Below, in pieces: positions 1 through 11,179 of a DNA stretch of 64,000 nt (position 1 is its first letter; every line of letters begins with the position of its first letter). A program made the translations under genes and the position numbers. A model generated the notes under the pieces. That model was not told the DNA's origin. It ran no database searches and saw only the letters and a program-made list of their open reading frames with translations. Source of the DNA: Porphyra umbilicalis. Taxonomy: Eukaryota > Rhodophyta > Bangiophyceae > Bangiales > Bangiaceae. The stretch is from the NCBI GenBank assembly GCA_002049455.2, contig KV918938.1, forward strand, positions 62,001 to 126,000, read 5' to 3'.

Positions 1-199
1 ATTCTCGTGGGCTCCTCGAGAGGCGTCGCGATTTGTGGGGTGGTGAGAGCATGTACCCTCCAAGGGAGGGAGCACTGCGCCGGCGGGGGGTGCCCCGGCA
101 GGACGTGGCGAGAGAGGCACACGGAGGGGTTAAGAGCCAGCTGGCCTCGCGCCTCAGACCGCTCTCGAGTAAAGCAACGCATCCACCCAACTACCGCTC

Positions 200-640
200 A
201 CTTCACAAGAACGCGCAACAATGGCCATTGGATGCGGCGCTTTTGGGATGTGCAAATGTTGGGTGGACTCCCTACATTGGTTTGCACCCACCACGCCCGC
301 TGGTCGCGTCGTTGACGCACGCACTACCCGGCGTGTGGACTTCTATTGCCACATACTTCTATGGCCACCCGAGAACGCGCTCGAATGGCCAGTGCACGCG
401 GCGCGGTTGGGATGCATAAATATTGTGGGGACCACCGAGACCAGTTTGCAGCCATTACGAGCGCTGGTCGCGTCCTGGACGCACGCACTACGCGGTGTGT
501 AGACTTCTATGGCCACATACTTTCATGGCCACCCCAGAACGCGCACGAATTGCCAGTGCACGCGGCGCGGTTGAGATGAACTAATGTTGGGGGGACCCCC
601 GACATTGGTTTTCACCCACCACGCCCGCTGGTCCCCAATC
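200..640. repeat. ~164-bp tandem repeat, about 2.5 units
   Basis: Three successive units share the landmark AGAACGCGC at about 207, 371 and 536, giving a 163-165 bp period. Each unit also repeats a block around GGCCAGTGCACGCGGCGCGG and a block around CGCACGCACTAC. Units differ by point changes and small indels. The array runs straight into the Tc1-type transposase remnant, so it may be part of the same element. No protein function is assigned. Confidence 0.75.
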
Positions 641-642
641 AC

Positions 643-998
643 GTGGTGCACCAGATATGTTTGGACTACGGGGTGTCTGATTCAGCGTTGCTGCAAGAAG
701 ACCTTGCACCCTGTCACGCTGCCAAGGCGTCAAGAGCGGTCAAACAGCGGCTCGGGCTCCGAGTTTTTCCCTGGGTCGGGCAGAGCCCCGACCTTAATCC
801 TATCGAGAACGCCTGGGAGGATCTCGAAGGGCGGCTGCGCTCGCGTCCAACGGCGCCCAAGAACAAGGACGAGCTGTTTGCTGCTCTGTCGGAGGAGTGG
901 GATGCCATTCCAGCTTTCTTTTCCGGCGTCTCGTCGAGTCCATGCCCCGTCGGGTCCGTGATCTGATCGCCGTTGGCGGTGCCGGCACCAAGTACTGA
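643..998 (+). pseudogene. Tc1/mariner-type transposase, C-terminal remnant
   Basis: The frame from 643 carries the C-terminal half of a DDE_3 (Tc1/IS630) catalytic domain. It has a degenerate second-Asp motif (EDLAPCH) and the hallmark SPDLNPIENAW, which holds the third acidic residue. The family ending (LVESMPRR, then GGAGTKY) lies in another frame just downstream, so a frameshift sits near 918-927. The family reading frame stops at TGA 996-998. The N-terminal helix-turn-helix and first catalytic Asp are missing. This is a dead fragment of a cut-and-paste transposase that would act in the nucleus on TA targets. Confidence 0.85.
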
Positions 999-2426
999 CC
1001 ACACCACCTTGTCACAATCGAGGGTTGCGTCTCATCACAATAGTTCGTCGAAATTGACTTTTCTGATGTGCGGATAGTATTGGGTGCCGACTATATGCCA
1101 GATCCCTAAAAAATGTGCCCTGCGCGTATGCGCCCAAACGTGCAACACGTCTGACCCCCCTCAGCGGGCCATTCCTGGCAGGCACGTTTCCCACAGCGAG
1201 CACGTTTCCTTTCAGAAGGAACGCTCGCGAGTGCCAATACCGTGTCCGACGCGGTAAGTCGCGCGTGGTTGGCGTACTGATCGCCGATGCCGGCCCCGAC
1301 TGTAGCCCGCGACGCTAGTCAGGTGGACCGATTCTAATTAAGGGCCTGCCGGGACTCGTCCCAGGAGAAACGTGCTCCACTTCGTACAACAGAGACCGGC
1401 ATGATGAGGATTGGCCACTTATGCAGATCAGTAGTCCCCCCCCAGAGCGCCCACGCAGGCAGGTCGTCAGATTTCGTGAAATTTCGTTGGCCTTAAGTGG
1501 CACACGGCGGCCCGTCCGAAGGGAAACGTGCTCCACTTCGTGCACGCTCCGGCAGTGTGCGAACCGTAGCTCCAGCGATCAAATCTTAGCGGAACGGGAC
1601 TACATCGGACAAGACCGACCCGGCAGTACGACGACGCTGTCCCGCGATACGGCATGCAGGGTGCTGTCGCATATTCATTGGACGCACACCCGACACATCG
1701 GGTGCCTGGATCCACCGGGGCGCTATCGCTGGCCGTCCGATCGCTGTCTCGAGATGATAGCAGCTCCTGAGGCCCGGACTGTTCCGACGTGGTCGCGATC
1801 CCTGTCGGATCCGAGATGCCAACGCGCACCCCGCTCCGCGGACCGCTCCCATCGGTTGCCGCCCTTTCTCTGTGCCACTGCAATCGCGCGCGCCGCGCGC
1901 GCACTTATCGACGGCTGTTCACCTGCCACGCTCCCGCCCCTCGTTCGTTCTTTGTGCGAGGCAGGCGCAGGCTTTGGCCCGGGCATGAGGCCGAGCCACC
2001 GTTGTCTCCACACATTCCAACCCGGCCGCGATTGCGGCTGCCCTGCGCCGAGCTGCGGCGTGCTCCGGCCAATGCCCCACCACCATCCCCCACCCTCGAG
2101 AGTGTGCGCGTTGCCATTTTCGTTTGCTTGCGTTTAGTTGCGCTCCCTCCTCCATATCCCTCCTCCCCGCGCCTGTCTTGTATTGTTGCGCTAGGCGCCC
2201 TGAGATGGGCGCGCGCCGTGACCCGTGGGGGTGCCCGCTGCCAGACAACACACATAAGAACGTCACGAGCGGTTGGTCGGTGCGTGAGCATCGACGCAGC
2301 GTGGATGTCGTGCGGTCGGGTTGTCGTGCGAGGGGGCGGGCGGTCCGGCGTGCGCGAAGCACTCGAGAAGGGGGCCGGGCGGTCCTGCGGGAGCGACGCC
2401 GTCGGGCGGATGTTCGGTCCGGTGAC
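999..2426. other. No supported gene; short repeats
   Basis: No ORF here resembles a known family. A block at about 1075-1110 (containing CAGATCCCTAAAAAATG) recurs in reverse complement at about 20020-20050, so it is a dispersed repeat end. A 20-bp motif around AAACGTGCTCCACTTCGT occurs at about 1368 and 1523. Several overlapping GC-rich ORFs exist between 1420 and 2437 on both strands, but none has recognisable domains. Confidence 0.5.
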
Positions 2427-3329
2427 ATGACGGGCAAGTGCTTACTCTACGGGTTTGACCTCGGTTCCGACGACAAGGGGAACAAGAGGACGGGGTCCCA
2501 CTCGCAACGGACTTGCGGCTTCAGATCGTGGCCGTGCCTCCACTCCCTTCCGGCGGACCACCCCTACCACAAGGAGGGAAGATGCTTAACGGCCGATTGC
2601 ACCCACCTCGAAAAGAACTGCCCGAAGTGCAGCAAGGACGGCCACCGCATGAACACCCTGCGGCTGGATCTGTCGCGGTTCAACCTTGACAACAAAGGCA
2701 ACATCACGCGTCGTCGGGGCGCCCGGGCCCTCACCAAGTCCGATTTCGAGTGCCCTTATCTCTCGGAAAGAGATGGGGCCAAATGGGTGCGTGCTCAACA
2801 CGACGCGTGTTAGAAGAAGTGGCGGGAGGGGCAAGAGCTCGAGGCGACTGGGGAGAAGCTGGCCGCTAACCTGCACGAAGTTGGATGGGACGTCGTTGCC
2901 GCTGCCGACGTCATGGAGGCGAACGGCATTGCGGCTGCGACCAACGGCGCGGAGAACCGCTCACACTTTGACGCGATTGTCAGCGCCATGGACAACCCCG
3001 ACGAGACTGCGGTAGGGGCGGCCGTGGCGGCAGCAACAGGGGGAGCCGCTGCGATGTCGCGGGCACGGGGACGCGACAGGCGCATTGTCGGGGTCGTGGC
3101 GGCTCGGCCGCCGGTTCGGGTGCGGTTCGGGGTGGCGCGGGTGGTGTGGCGGCCGCAGCTGGTGCGGGCCGGCGGCCGATTGACGTGGACGAGATTTAAC
3201 CGCAGTCGGTGTCACCGTCTCCAGCGGGTCGCCGTGTCCGAGGTCGTGTCGACGCTCGTGGCGGGTCCGCGGGCCGGGGCAGCCGAGGCGCGTCATCGTC
3301 GACGTCAATGCAGTCTGGGCACGGGGTGA
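2427..3329 (+). CDS. Cys/His-rich protein of unknown function, one internal TAG
   Basis: An ATG at 2427 opens a frame of 301 codons ending in TGA at 3327. Residues about 30-80 are rich in Cys and His (TCGFRSWPCLH, CLTADCTH, CPKC), which suggests zinc binding, but I cannot name a family. The central part is charged and helical-looking (KKWREGQELEATGEKL) and the C-terminus is Arg/Ala rich. Codon 129 is TAG (2811-2813), and coding character runs on unchanged in the same frame on both sides with no frameshift. Reading TAG as Gln gives one continuous protein; the alternative is a nonsense mutation. It ends 245 bases before the E(z)-like gene on the same strand. The C-terminal third is low complexity and least certain. 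Confidence 0.45.
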
Positions 3330-3574
3330 GGGCGTCTGGAGATGCTGCGGCCTTTGGTATCGACATTCCTCCTGTGTTAGCAACGCTCGACGTCGTTTCC
3401 ATTGAGCACATTGACTGTACCCCACCAGTGGCGCATTGTTGGACTCGGGCGGCCGTGGACATTGCAACCACCCTCGTTGGCGATGAAGTTACCCTCGGCC
3501 GCATATGCGGGGACCGGTGGCGACATGGGAGGGGGGAGGCTGGGGGGCGGCGTCGGGACCGTGCGCATCCGTAG

Positions 3575-5701
3575 ATGCCATTATCATCAACTTCGGAGCT
3601 CCACAAAGAAGATAGCGACGGTACATGGGCGTCGTGTCTCATTTCGCCGAAAAAGCCGCAAACGGAGCGTGATGCGAGTCCGTCTTCTTTGTCGGGCGGC
3701 AACCGTAGCGTGGTTCCGCAATCGTCAACAGCGGCATGGTCATGCTCCCGTGGGACCGACTGGCACGTGGACATCGGGCGGCTTGAGCGCGCTGGTCCAT
3801 TGCCACTTCTCGTCGGCGCCGTGCGTCTCACGCGCCTGCCTGCGGTGGAGCAACTTTCAACGTGCACGTTTTACGTACCTGTGCTTCAATCGTGGCGGCG
3901 AGTCGAGGATGTGCCATCGCAGAGGTTTGTGCCCCACATGGGGGACCGTGTTGGAAGCTGTGCAGACGAAGCTAGGGCGGCGCTGCAGGACCGATGGGCG
4001 GGGCGAGACGACAGCGACGGTAGCGACGCGTCTGAAGACGGAGCAGATGGCCGTCCCTCGGACTACCTCCACCTCTCTTCCAGGACGCGACGTGCCGCAA
4101 CTCGATGTGGCATCTGGTCCGTCGTGAAGGCGGTTGGCGATGGGGCGGCGGTTGTGGACTCTTTGGCCACCCTCCCCGGCTGCAATGCAGCCAATGTCAG
4201 GCGCACGATTGCCTTAATTGACAGACGTGCCCGTGACAACGAGATGGCGATAGTGGAGCAGGCATCGACAAGAGCCCGCCTTCAGGGTCTTGACGAGCTC
4301 ACGGGTGGTGTGAGTCTCGCTATTGTTTTCGGCTGCGGTGCGCCTTTCTCGCATCCCGGACCATTGTCACGGACGCGTCCAGACTCCGACGCTTCCTGGA
4401 CCAGGCGGCCGCTATCCACATGTCTGCCGGTGCTAGGCGCCCTCCCAGTGCATCGCGCACATGCGTGCAACGATGCCGCGGACGACGCCAAGGCTGCCGG
4501 TCTTGGCCCCTCGAGCCGGGCCAGGACGGTTCGCCAAGCCGGCGCCGCCGTAGCTGCGTGTGAGGAGGGGCTTCGTCTTCGTGCCGACGTGTCCGTCCTG
4601 CGAGAATTGCGCTCGGCGTTGCGGTCACGACGCTCCTCAGGGGCTGCCTGAGGAGCGTCGCCGTTATGTGACGCCTCCACGTGAGGACGCGCTCGAGAAT
4701 GACTCCCCTCGTCGAGCGACGGGTTCCCCGAGGTTCTTGTCGCATGCTGTTTCTTCGCAACGCCCGCGACAGCAAGGCACCAGACTCTCCCTTTACCCGA
4801 GCGGCATGAACGACGACGATTGGCGTGCTGCGGACTATCGGCCGTGCTTTCATGTCGGCCGTTGCAGTCCTGAGGTCCGCAGGTGCGCACGGGTGAACAT
4901 TCCCTGTGAGAAGTATTGTGGGTGCGCCCGGGTGCGGTGGGTGGGAACGGCAGCACCTGATGCGGCCACTGGCTACAGTCTATCCTATGGTGCTTTGGTG
5001 TCTACGGTCGGAGGACGACATGTCGTCGACGACGCGGGGCGGACACCTGCTGGCGGCTCCTTGGCCGGACCTCTCTCGGCCTTCTCTGCATCGCAATCGG
5101 GGACGGCACCGGCGCGTGGGTCCCACCTCTGCTCCCGTCGTGTCTGGTGCTTGTGGCTCCCTCGCGCTGCGCTACGGATGACTGCCCGTGCTTTGCGGTC
5201 GACCGAGAGTGCGACCCGGACGCTTGTGAGATGCGTGGGGCACACTTACCCCCATCGGCTGCTGCCGATGGCGGATGTGGTACGAGGCGCTGCCGGAACG
5301 CGCAGGTTCAGCTTGGCTTGCGCGCTCGGTTTGTGCTGGGCAAGTCTGATACGCACGGCTTTGGAGTGTTCGCTGCGGAACGGACGTGGACCGGCGACTT
5401 TGTGAGGGAGTACGTCGGCGAGCTCGTGCCCCACGATGAGGCGCATGCAAGAGGGCAGGTGTCCGACGCGGTGGGTGTCAGCTACTTGTACACTTTGACG
5501 CGAGACGTCGTGCTCGACGCCACTCGCGTCGGCAGTCGCATGCGGTACGTGAAACACATTCGGGCGCGGGCGAACCTCGTTCCGAAGCTGTTGAGTGTTT
5601 GCGATTACATCCGGGTTGGCTTGTTCGCGGCGAGAGAGCTTGGGCCCGGGAAAGAGCAATTTTTTGATCATGGATACGAGGTCAACGGCTGGCAGGAGTG
5701 A
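3575..5701 (+). CDS. E(z)/CURLY LEAF-like SET-domain protein, probably spliced or broken
   Basis: Enhancer-of-zeste proteins are the catalytic subunit of PRC2 and methylate histone H3 Lys27 in the nucleus. The N-terminal frame (3575-4651, ATG at 3575) has the plant-type stretch VEQLSTCTFYVPVLQSW followed by VPHMGD, matching the E(z) region before the acidic linker. The first CXC half lies in another frame at about 4830-4930 (YRPCFH, NIPCEKYCGC). The second CXC half and SET domain are in the original frame, 5150-5701 (CPCFAVDRECDPDAC, then FVREYVGELV). Frame changes near 4650-4800 and 4935-5150 suggest introns, or frameshifts in a pseudogene. The SET core is altered: the usual NHS reads KHI, FDY reads FDH, GEE reads GKE. 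Histone methyltransferase activity is therefore doubtful. Stop is TGA. Family call is firm; exon borders are not. Confidence 0.75.
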
Positions 5702-6211
5702 TTCGTAACCCATGGTTCAGATGCCCTGGTTGAGTGTCGAGGGGCTCCCCGACAGAGCGTGGGAGACCCAGGAGCGTGTGCCGAGATGTACGACGCCTGG
5801 TGTTGTATGGCATCTTCGTCGCAAGTCATCAGTCGGCTCTCCACTTTGTGCACGATTTTTTTCTTGTTGTTCTCATGTCGGGCATGCAAGAAGACGCTTG
5901 ACAAGGATGTTTCACGAGGCCCCCAAACGTGCCCTTCGTACCTTTGCTCTGGCAGATGTTGGCGGCGGCGGGGGGCAGTACGGGTGGCCCAAGCTGGGCG
6001 GACGAGGGCGGGCGGAGCAGGGGCTACCCGAGTGCAGCTGCCCACGCGGGGAGATGGCGCTCGGCGAGGCAGGTCGGCTAGCGGTGCCGGCCGGCGGCGG
6101 TTGTGATGGTCGGTGTGGCGCAGGGGGAGCGGTGTGGCGGCTTGATGAAAACATGGAGGGGACAGCGACATGGTGCAAATCCAACATAGTCATGCGCGAT
6201 TTACGTCGGCG
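5702..6211. other. Intergenic, no supported gene
   Basis: This 510-base gap separates the E(z)-like gene from the convergent minus-strand gene, so it holds both 3' ends. The ORFs seen are short and overlap on both strands. I see no repeat, hairpin or clear polyadenylation motif. Confidence 0.5.
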
Positions 6212-7348
6212 TCACGGGTGATACTCCGCACAAGAGTCAAAGGGAGGCATACATTGTGGACTCGACAATGCGCTGCGACGAAGCCACCCCCACGTGACGC
6301 ACAGCTGCCGAACACGTAAACACGCTGCGTGTGCAGCCACGTCATCCACCGTACCACCGCCCCGTGCGTCAGACGAAAAAGCTTGCATCGCAAACCACAT
6401 GATGTGCCGCTCTACGGGCGCCCAGTGCATGCAGCGCCTGGGCTGCGTCAACGTCGGCCATGCAGCCGCTACCCGGTCGTAGACCGCGGCAGTGAATGCC
6501 AAAAAGTAGGCCGCCGGACTCTCGTGCACGGCATTCATTCCACCGACAAACTGGGCCACCAAACCGGACCGAAGCGCCACGGCGGCGCGCACCCAATGAT
6601 GCACATGATGACGTACAATAGGCACAGACGCCCCGTGAGGACGGAAACTGCCCACCGCATGCGCGCGCACCCGCTCCTGCAAGAAGAGCAAGCGCCGTAC
6701 CCGCAAGCGTAGCTTGACGAGGACCAAAGGCATGGCCTCCCAGCGAGCCACACGGGCCGCCCCGTCCGGGAGCATGGTGGATGTCACCTTGCTCAGCGTG
6801 CGACCGACCGTATCTTGAACTGCATCCGCGACCTCCTCTAGCGCGCCAAAAAATGCCATGCGTAGCACCGACCCCACGTCAAAACGAACCTGCACACTGC
6901 CGTCCACCACCACATCGGCGTTCAGCTGAATGCCCCACACCTAAGTAACTACCTCAGCGGACACGTCGCGTGGTGACCGATCACGCACACGGCCTGGTGA
7001 CGGAAAAATACGAGAACAAGAAGCAGCCACGACGAGCTCCGACCACCGTTGGAGGTCGAGCGTAGGCGTCGTACCACCGAAAAGCCCGTCCAGCAGGCGG
7101 CTCACAGTTGCAACGACGCGCAGAACGAGGAGGATAAACCGTCCTTGCGTCTCCACCTCAGCCCGTGCGGCCAGTGGTAACGCGGACGGCAGCAGCTCTC
7201 TCCCTTCCTCCACGCTCCCAGGACCCCCCGTCTTCTAAAACCCTGAGGCACGCCAGTGAAACAGGCGGCGCTCGTCTGACGTCGCGTCATCTCCGAGAAC
7301 GGCCCAACCAATGGCTGTGTGCAGGGTGTCGGTCGTGCACGCCTCGCG
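6212..7348 (-). CDS. Unrecognised protein with two internal TAG codons
   Basis: The minus-strand frame is open from 7348 down to a TGA at 6214-6212 if TAG is read through at 7237-7235 and 6943-6941. That gives about 378 codons with no frameshift. Coding character is even on both sides of each TAG (for example VSAEVVT before and VWGIQLNADVVVDG after the second). There is no ATG at the head of the frame, so an upstream exon or a non-AUG start is needed. The protein is Ala/Val/Arg rich, partly hydrophobic (FILLVLRVV), without a motif I can name. It is convergent with the E(z)-like gene. Reading TAG as Gln is inference. Confidence 0.45.
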
Positions 7349-7442
7349 TCAGCCCTTCGACACGTCAGCCATCGCCAGGCGGTCGCAGAGGGTCAACTCG
7401 TCCAGCACCAATTGGCGAACCTCACTTGGGATGCTCTCGAAA

Positions 7443-7512
7443 GACGCTGTTCGGGGGCACTGTGAGCGTGAAGGCCCCCGCCTTCACTCTCACAGTGCCC
7501 CCGAACAGCGTC
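7443..7512. repeat. Near-perfect 33-bp inverted repeat (hairpin)
   Basis: Arms 7443-7475 and 7480-7512 are reverse complements with one mismatch, separated by a 4-base CCCC spacer. The arms contain CGGGGGCACTGTGAG. In single strands this would fold into a very stable hairpin. It looks like two transposon terminal repeats joined head to head with the middle deleted, but no flanking target duplication is obvious. Confidence 0.9.
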
Positions 7513-8378
7513 TCCGGGGAGATGGTGACAAGTTGAGCGCCATGCACGGTCCGGGTACGGTCACAACGCTTCCGTTTCGAGGCAGGCCCGCCGTCGATGA
7601 CTCCCGGTTGCCGCCACTGGCCGCCGAGAATGTGCGGAGACGAGGCATGATCGCGTGCAAGCGGTGATAGAGATCGCCCGGGCAAGCGGTCCGGCCGAGC
7701 CGACGACATGAAGCCAGGACAAAGGGGGGATGAGGATGGGTCCAAGCGGGGAGGATTCTGGGTTAAAGAGAGGTGCCCGGGCTCGCTGCGACCAAGCGTG
7801 CCATGCGGCGACGACAAACAAGATCCAGCAGTGTGCCCCGAGGGAGTCGTGCGAGCGACCAGTGGGACCCACACGAATTTGCGACCCGCAATGGCGCCTT
7901 GCTGAGCATCGTCGATTGGCCCAGGCCTGCCGTGCTTCGGCCGAGGACCCCGTCGATCGCCTTGCTCGAATACCGCATGATCGCAATGGGATGCATGTAC
8001 TCCTGCATTCAATAGTTGCATGCTATTGCATTCGAACATTCCAAGAAAAAGCACGGTTCTTGCGGTTCTTATTGGCTGTCGCCCTCTAAGTCTATCGCGT
8101 TGGAATTGGAAAAAAAGAGTCCAACAGTCATTCTCGTGTCCCGTTGCAAGCTGAATGGTCAATCCCAGTGTTGGCGCCGTGTTGCCGTGTTGCTGGCGAC
8201 TCGGCCCAGCAGCACATATGCTCTGACTCTCCCCATCTGGCCCTGGCACTCTGCTGCTACATCCTCGACGCACCACCAACCTTCGTCGAGCTCGTGGTCA
8301 TCTGCGCGTACCGAGTACGGCGCTTGGCCCCTCCTCTTACCGCACCCTTTCTCCCACCATTGCGGGCACCGCCTTGCC

Positions 8379-9341
8379 ATGGATGCTTCCCACCCCCCCC
8401 CTCCCCCTCCTGGACCGTCCCCGCCGTCCATTTCGAGCATCCCGGGATTTACTGAGTGTCGTCTGTGTGCAATGACGCTCACGGGGCCGGCGAGCTTCGC
8501 TGAGCATGTCCGTAAAAAGGAGCATCGCCGTCTGGAAGCAGCTGCGGCGGTTCTTGGAAGCGCCTCTGCCGCGCACCCCTGGGCCTGCAATCTGTGCGCG
8601 CTGCACAACGACACTGTCAAAAGCCTGTTCTCGCACGTGAGCGGCCATCGTCATCGTCGGGCGGTCGAGCGCTTGCGAAGCGCCGGACGGATTCACGAGA
8701 ACGCCTCTTTGGTGTGGCGTCTGTGGGCGGCGCTGGACGAGGTTCGTCGGACGGGTGACGAAGACCAGCACTTTGCTGGTCTTCTGGCGGCGGCCGAGGC
8801 CGAAGCCGCAGACGCAGAGGAGTCGGCGAACGACAGCGACTCGTCGGCGCCGCGTCAGGACGGAGCGGACGGCGAGCCGGACGAAGCCGACGCCCAGCAG
8901 GCGCCCAGCTCTCGTGTAGCTACGACGGCGACAGACGATGGTCGCCGTGCCTCTCCACCGGGTGCGGGCGCTGGCCGGACTTGTCTCGCTCGTGCTTCCG
9001 CAGGGCGCCAGCACGACGGCCGAAGCCGACCCGTCGATCGTTCCAGTAGAACGCCGGCTGTTGTCGCCCCTTCGAGAAGTCGCAAGCGGCGTCGGCAGGA
9101 CGGAGCGGCCAGCGGGTCGCGGCACATCGCAGCTTCGGATAGCGAAGAGATCGGGTGGAGCATCGCTTTCCGCACGCAATCGAGCGGGCGTGGTGGGCCT
9201 GCCGATGAGGTCAGCGGCGGCACGACCGTCGTCGTGCCGCCGGGAGCCAACGTGCTGTTTGAGTGCCGCCGATGCGAGAGGTTGTTTGACACGGCGTCGG
9301 CTTTTGCGCGACACACGTGCAGCCCCGCGCGTTCCTCGTGA
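8379..9341 (+). CDS. U1/matrin-type zinc-finger protein
   Basis: The frame is open from 8016, but the best start is ATG 8379 in the context GCCATGG, giving 320 residues and a TGA stop. Two fingers have the C-x2-C-x12-H-x5-H spacing of the U1/JAZ/matrin class: C27/C30/H43/H49 and C70/C73/H86/H92. These usually bind double-stranded RNA or RNA-protein complexes. A third motif near the C-terminus is C-x2-C-x12-H-x-C. Between them lies an acidic stretch (ADAEESANDSDSSA) and a basic stretch with SRSRKRRRQ, a likely nuclear localisation signal. A proline run follows the start. It is intronless in this window. The exact family is not identified. Confidence 0.7.
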   Translation: MDASHPPPPPPGPSPPSISSIPGFTECRLCAMTLTGPASFAEHVRKKEHRRLEAAAAVLGSASAAHPWACNLCALHNDTVKSLFSHVSGHRHRRAVERLRSAGRIHENASLVWRLWAALDEVRRTGDEDQHFAGLLAAAEAEAADAEESANDSDSSAPRQDGADGEPDEADAQQAPSSRVATTATDDGRRASPPGAGAGRTCLARASAGRQHDGRSRPVDRSSRTPAVVAPSRSRKRRRQDGAASGSRHIAASDSEEIGWSIAFRTQSSGRGGPADEVSGGTTVVVPPGANVLFECRRCERLFDTASAFARHTCSPARSS

Positions 9342-9649
9342 TGGTCTGTGATGGATGTGCCCAATGCGCTCCGCCCGCTCTTCATTCTGTTGTTTTGCGG
9401 TGACAATTTACTATGCTGTGCTGTTGCCTGTAGCTTGCCTCATGGGGATGTGTGCTTTTTTCAGTCATTGCAGACGCTGTTCTGATGTCGCATGCCATGC
9501 TTTTTCCCGTTTTCTGGACACTACTCGACGACAACTGTGACCGAACACCGGCGTCCGTTAACCTCAACTCTTTCCTATCTCCCCCCCCACATAACAGCCG
9601 ACACATACACGGTGCCGTGTCAACGGCATCGGCCTCGACCGTGCGAGCA

Positions 9650-10225
9650 GACACAGTTGGAGGAGAGACGCCCATCACATTACAAACGAAGGAAAGAGAC
9701 ACGCCGACCGGAAACACAGACGGGGGGAAGAGACGCGCCCAACGGCGGCGCAGACGGTTGGAGGAGAGGCGCCCACCCGCGACAAACACGACGGGAGGAG
9801 ACGCGCCAACCCACAGCACAGACGGGGGGAGGAGACGCGCGTACCAGAAACACAGACGGGGGGGAGACACGCGCCCACCGGCGGCGCAGACGGTTGGAGG
9901 AGAGGCGCCTACCCGCAACAAAGACGACGGGAGGAGACGCGCCAACCCGCAGCACAGACGGGGGGAGGAGACGCGCGTACCAGAAACACAGACGGGGGGA
10001 AGAGACGCGCCCAACGGTGGCGCAGACGATCAAAGGACGGGCGCTCATGTGTGGCAATGACGGTGGGAGGAGATGCGCCCACCCGCAACGCAGACGGGGG
10101 GAAGAGACGCGCGTACGAGGAGTATGTACGGGGGTAAGAGACGCGCCCAACGGCGGCAGAAACGCGTGGATGTGTGGCGCGCGAACAGCAGCAGAAACGT
10201 GTGGACGAGGGGGGCGCACCAACAG
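9650..10225. repeat. Minisatellite, ~33-35 bp units
   Basis: Many imperfect copies of a unit built around CAGACGGGGGGAGGAGACGCGC alternate with short variable tails (CAACGGCGGCG, TACCAGAAACA, CACCCGCAAC). Neighbouring units are grouped in a larger repeating order. The array leaves long frames open on both strands, which I treat as repeat artefacts. Strand asymmetry is strong: G-rich on the plus strand. Confidence 0.85.
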
Positions 10226-10612
10226 CACAGAGGGGGAGAGGAGTGAAGGAGACCGTGAACTCGCCCGTGGGCCGTGTGGGACAAATGCAGTGTCGATGGG
10301 ACAGAAATCGCCGCCTTCGCAACGAGCGAGTCGAGATATAGTCGTCGATGAGAGGGGCCGGGGGTACAATCCTCCATGGGAGAGTAGGACCGTGTGAGAC
10401 GGTCGCCGACAGGGGGACGCCCATCGACGCTCATTGGGGACTGTGGCAGCACGCCACAAAAAGAGACGAAGACAGCCATCACCTGTGCACGATGGAGATG
10501 GCTCGAATGTTCTCCGTGACTCAAAATCTTCCAACGTTCAACAAAAATGTTTCATTCCATGTAAAAAAACTTTACTCTAAATACGTCCCCGATCGTCCTG
10601 TAAAAGTGAGCA

Positions 10613-11179
10613 ATGGTCTCTGCGTCAATCAACGGAACGCAAAAACGATTGATCAAACCCTCGGAACGTCCAAACGATCGTAACAAGACCGTCGACATTT
10701 TTCAAAAGGGAAAGGGGCACGAAAAAGCCGCACTGCCCAATCCCATCGTTCGGGTGCTATGGGTACAAACTCTGAATTTTCACACGATACCGCAGCATGT
10801 CACGAATGTGGACCTCGGAAACTGGCTCTTGCGTCATCGTGAAGGGAGCGACAAACGTAACAACTTGATTGTCAATAGAGCGTATCGTGCACTTGCTTCA
10901 CGCGGTACGCAGCCTTACGCTGTCCCATTCAAGAATACACCACAACGTCGTGCTTGTCTCCTGTCAGCCCAGTCTGGCAAGCCCCAGAACATGCCGGCCC
11001 CCATGTGGGCCTCCAAGTGCGGAGCGGAGTCTACGGTCGTGAAGTCAGATCATTCCAAGTGGCAAACTTAGTGTCACGTCGCATTCCGAGATGGTGGATT
11101 TGGTGCGTTCCCATCGAGCACAGGCGGCGCACCCCACGAAATGTTCATGTGTTCGAAGTGGCGATCGTCGAAACACTGA
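10613..11179 (+). CDS. Hypothetical ORF with one internal TAG
   Basis: An ATG at 10613 opens 152 codons to a TAG at 11069-11071, then 35 more codons in the same frame to TGA at 11177. It lies in a stretch of near-even base composition, where a 188-codon frame is less likely by chance than in the GC-rich parts. The product is basic, with no motif I recognise. I include it because it repeats the pattern of internal TAG and terminal TGA. It could be spurious. Confidence 0.25.

Noticed and set aside
9660-10400. Overlapping 200-300 codon frames on both strands
   Set aside because: All arise from the GGGGAGGAGACGCGC minisatellite and have repeat-derived composition only.
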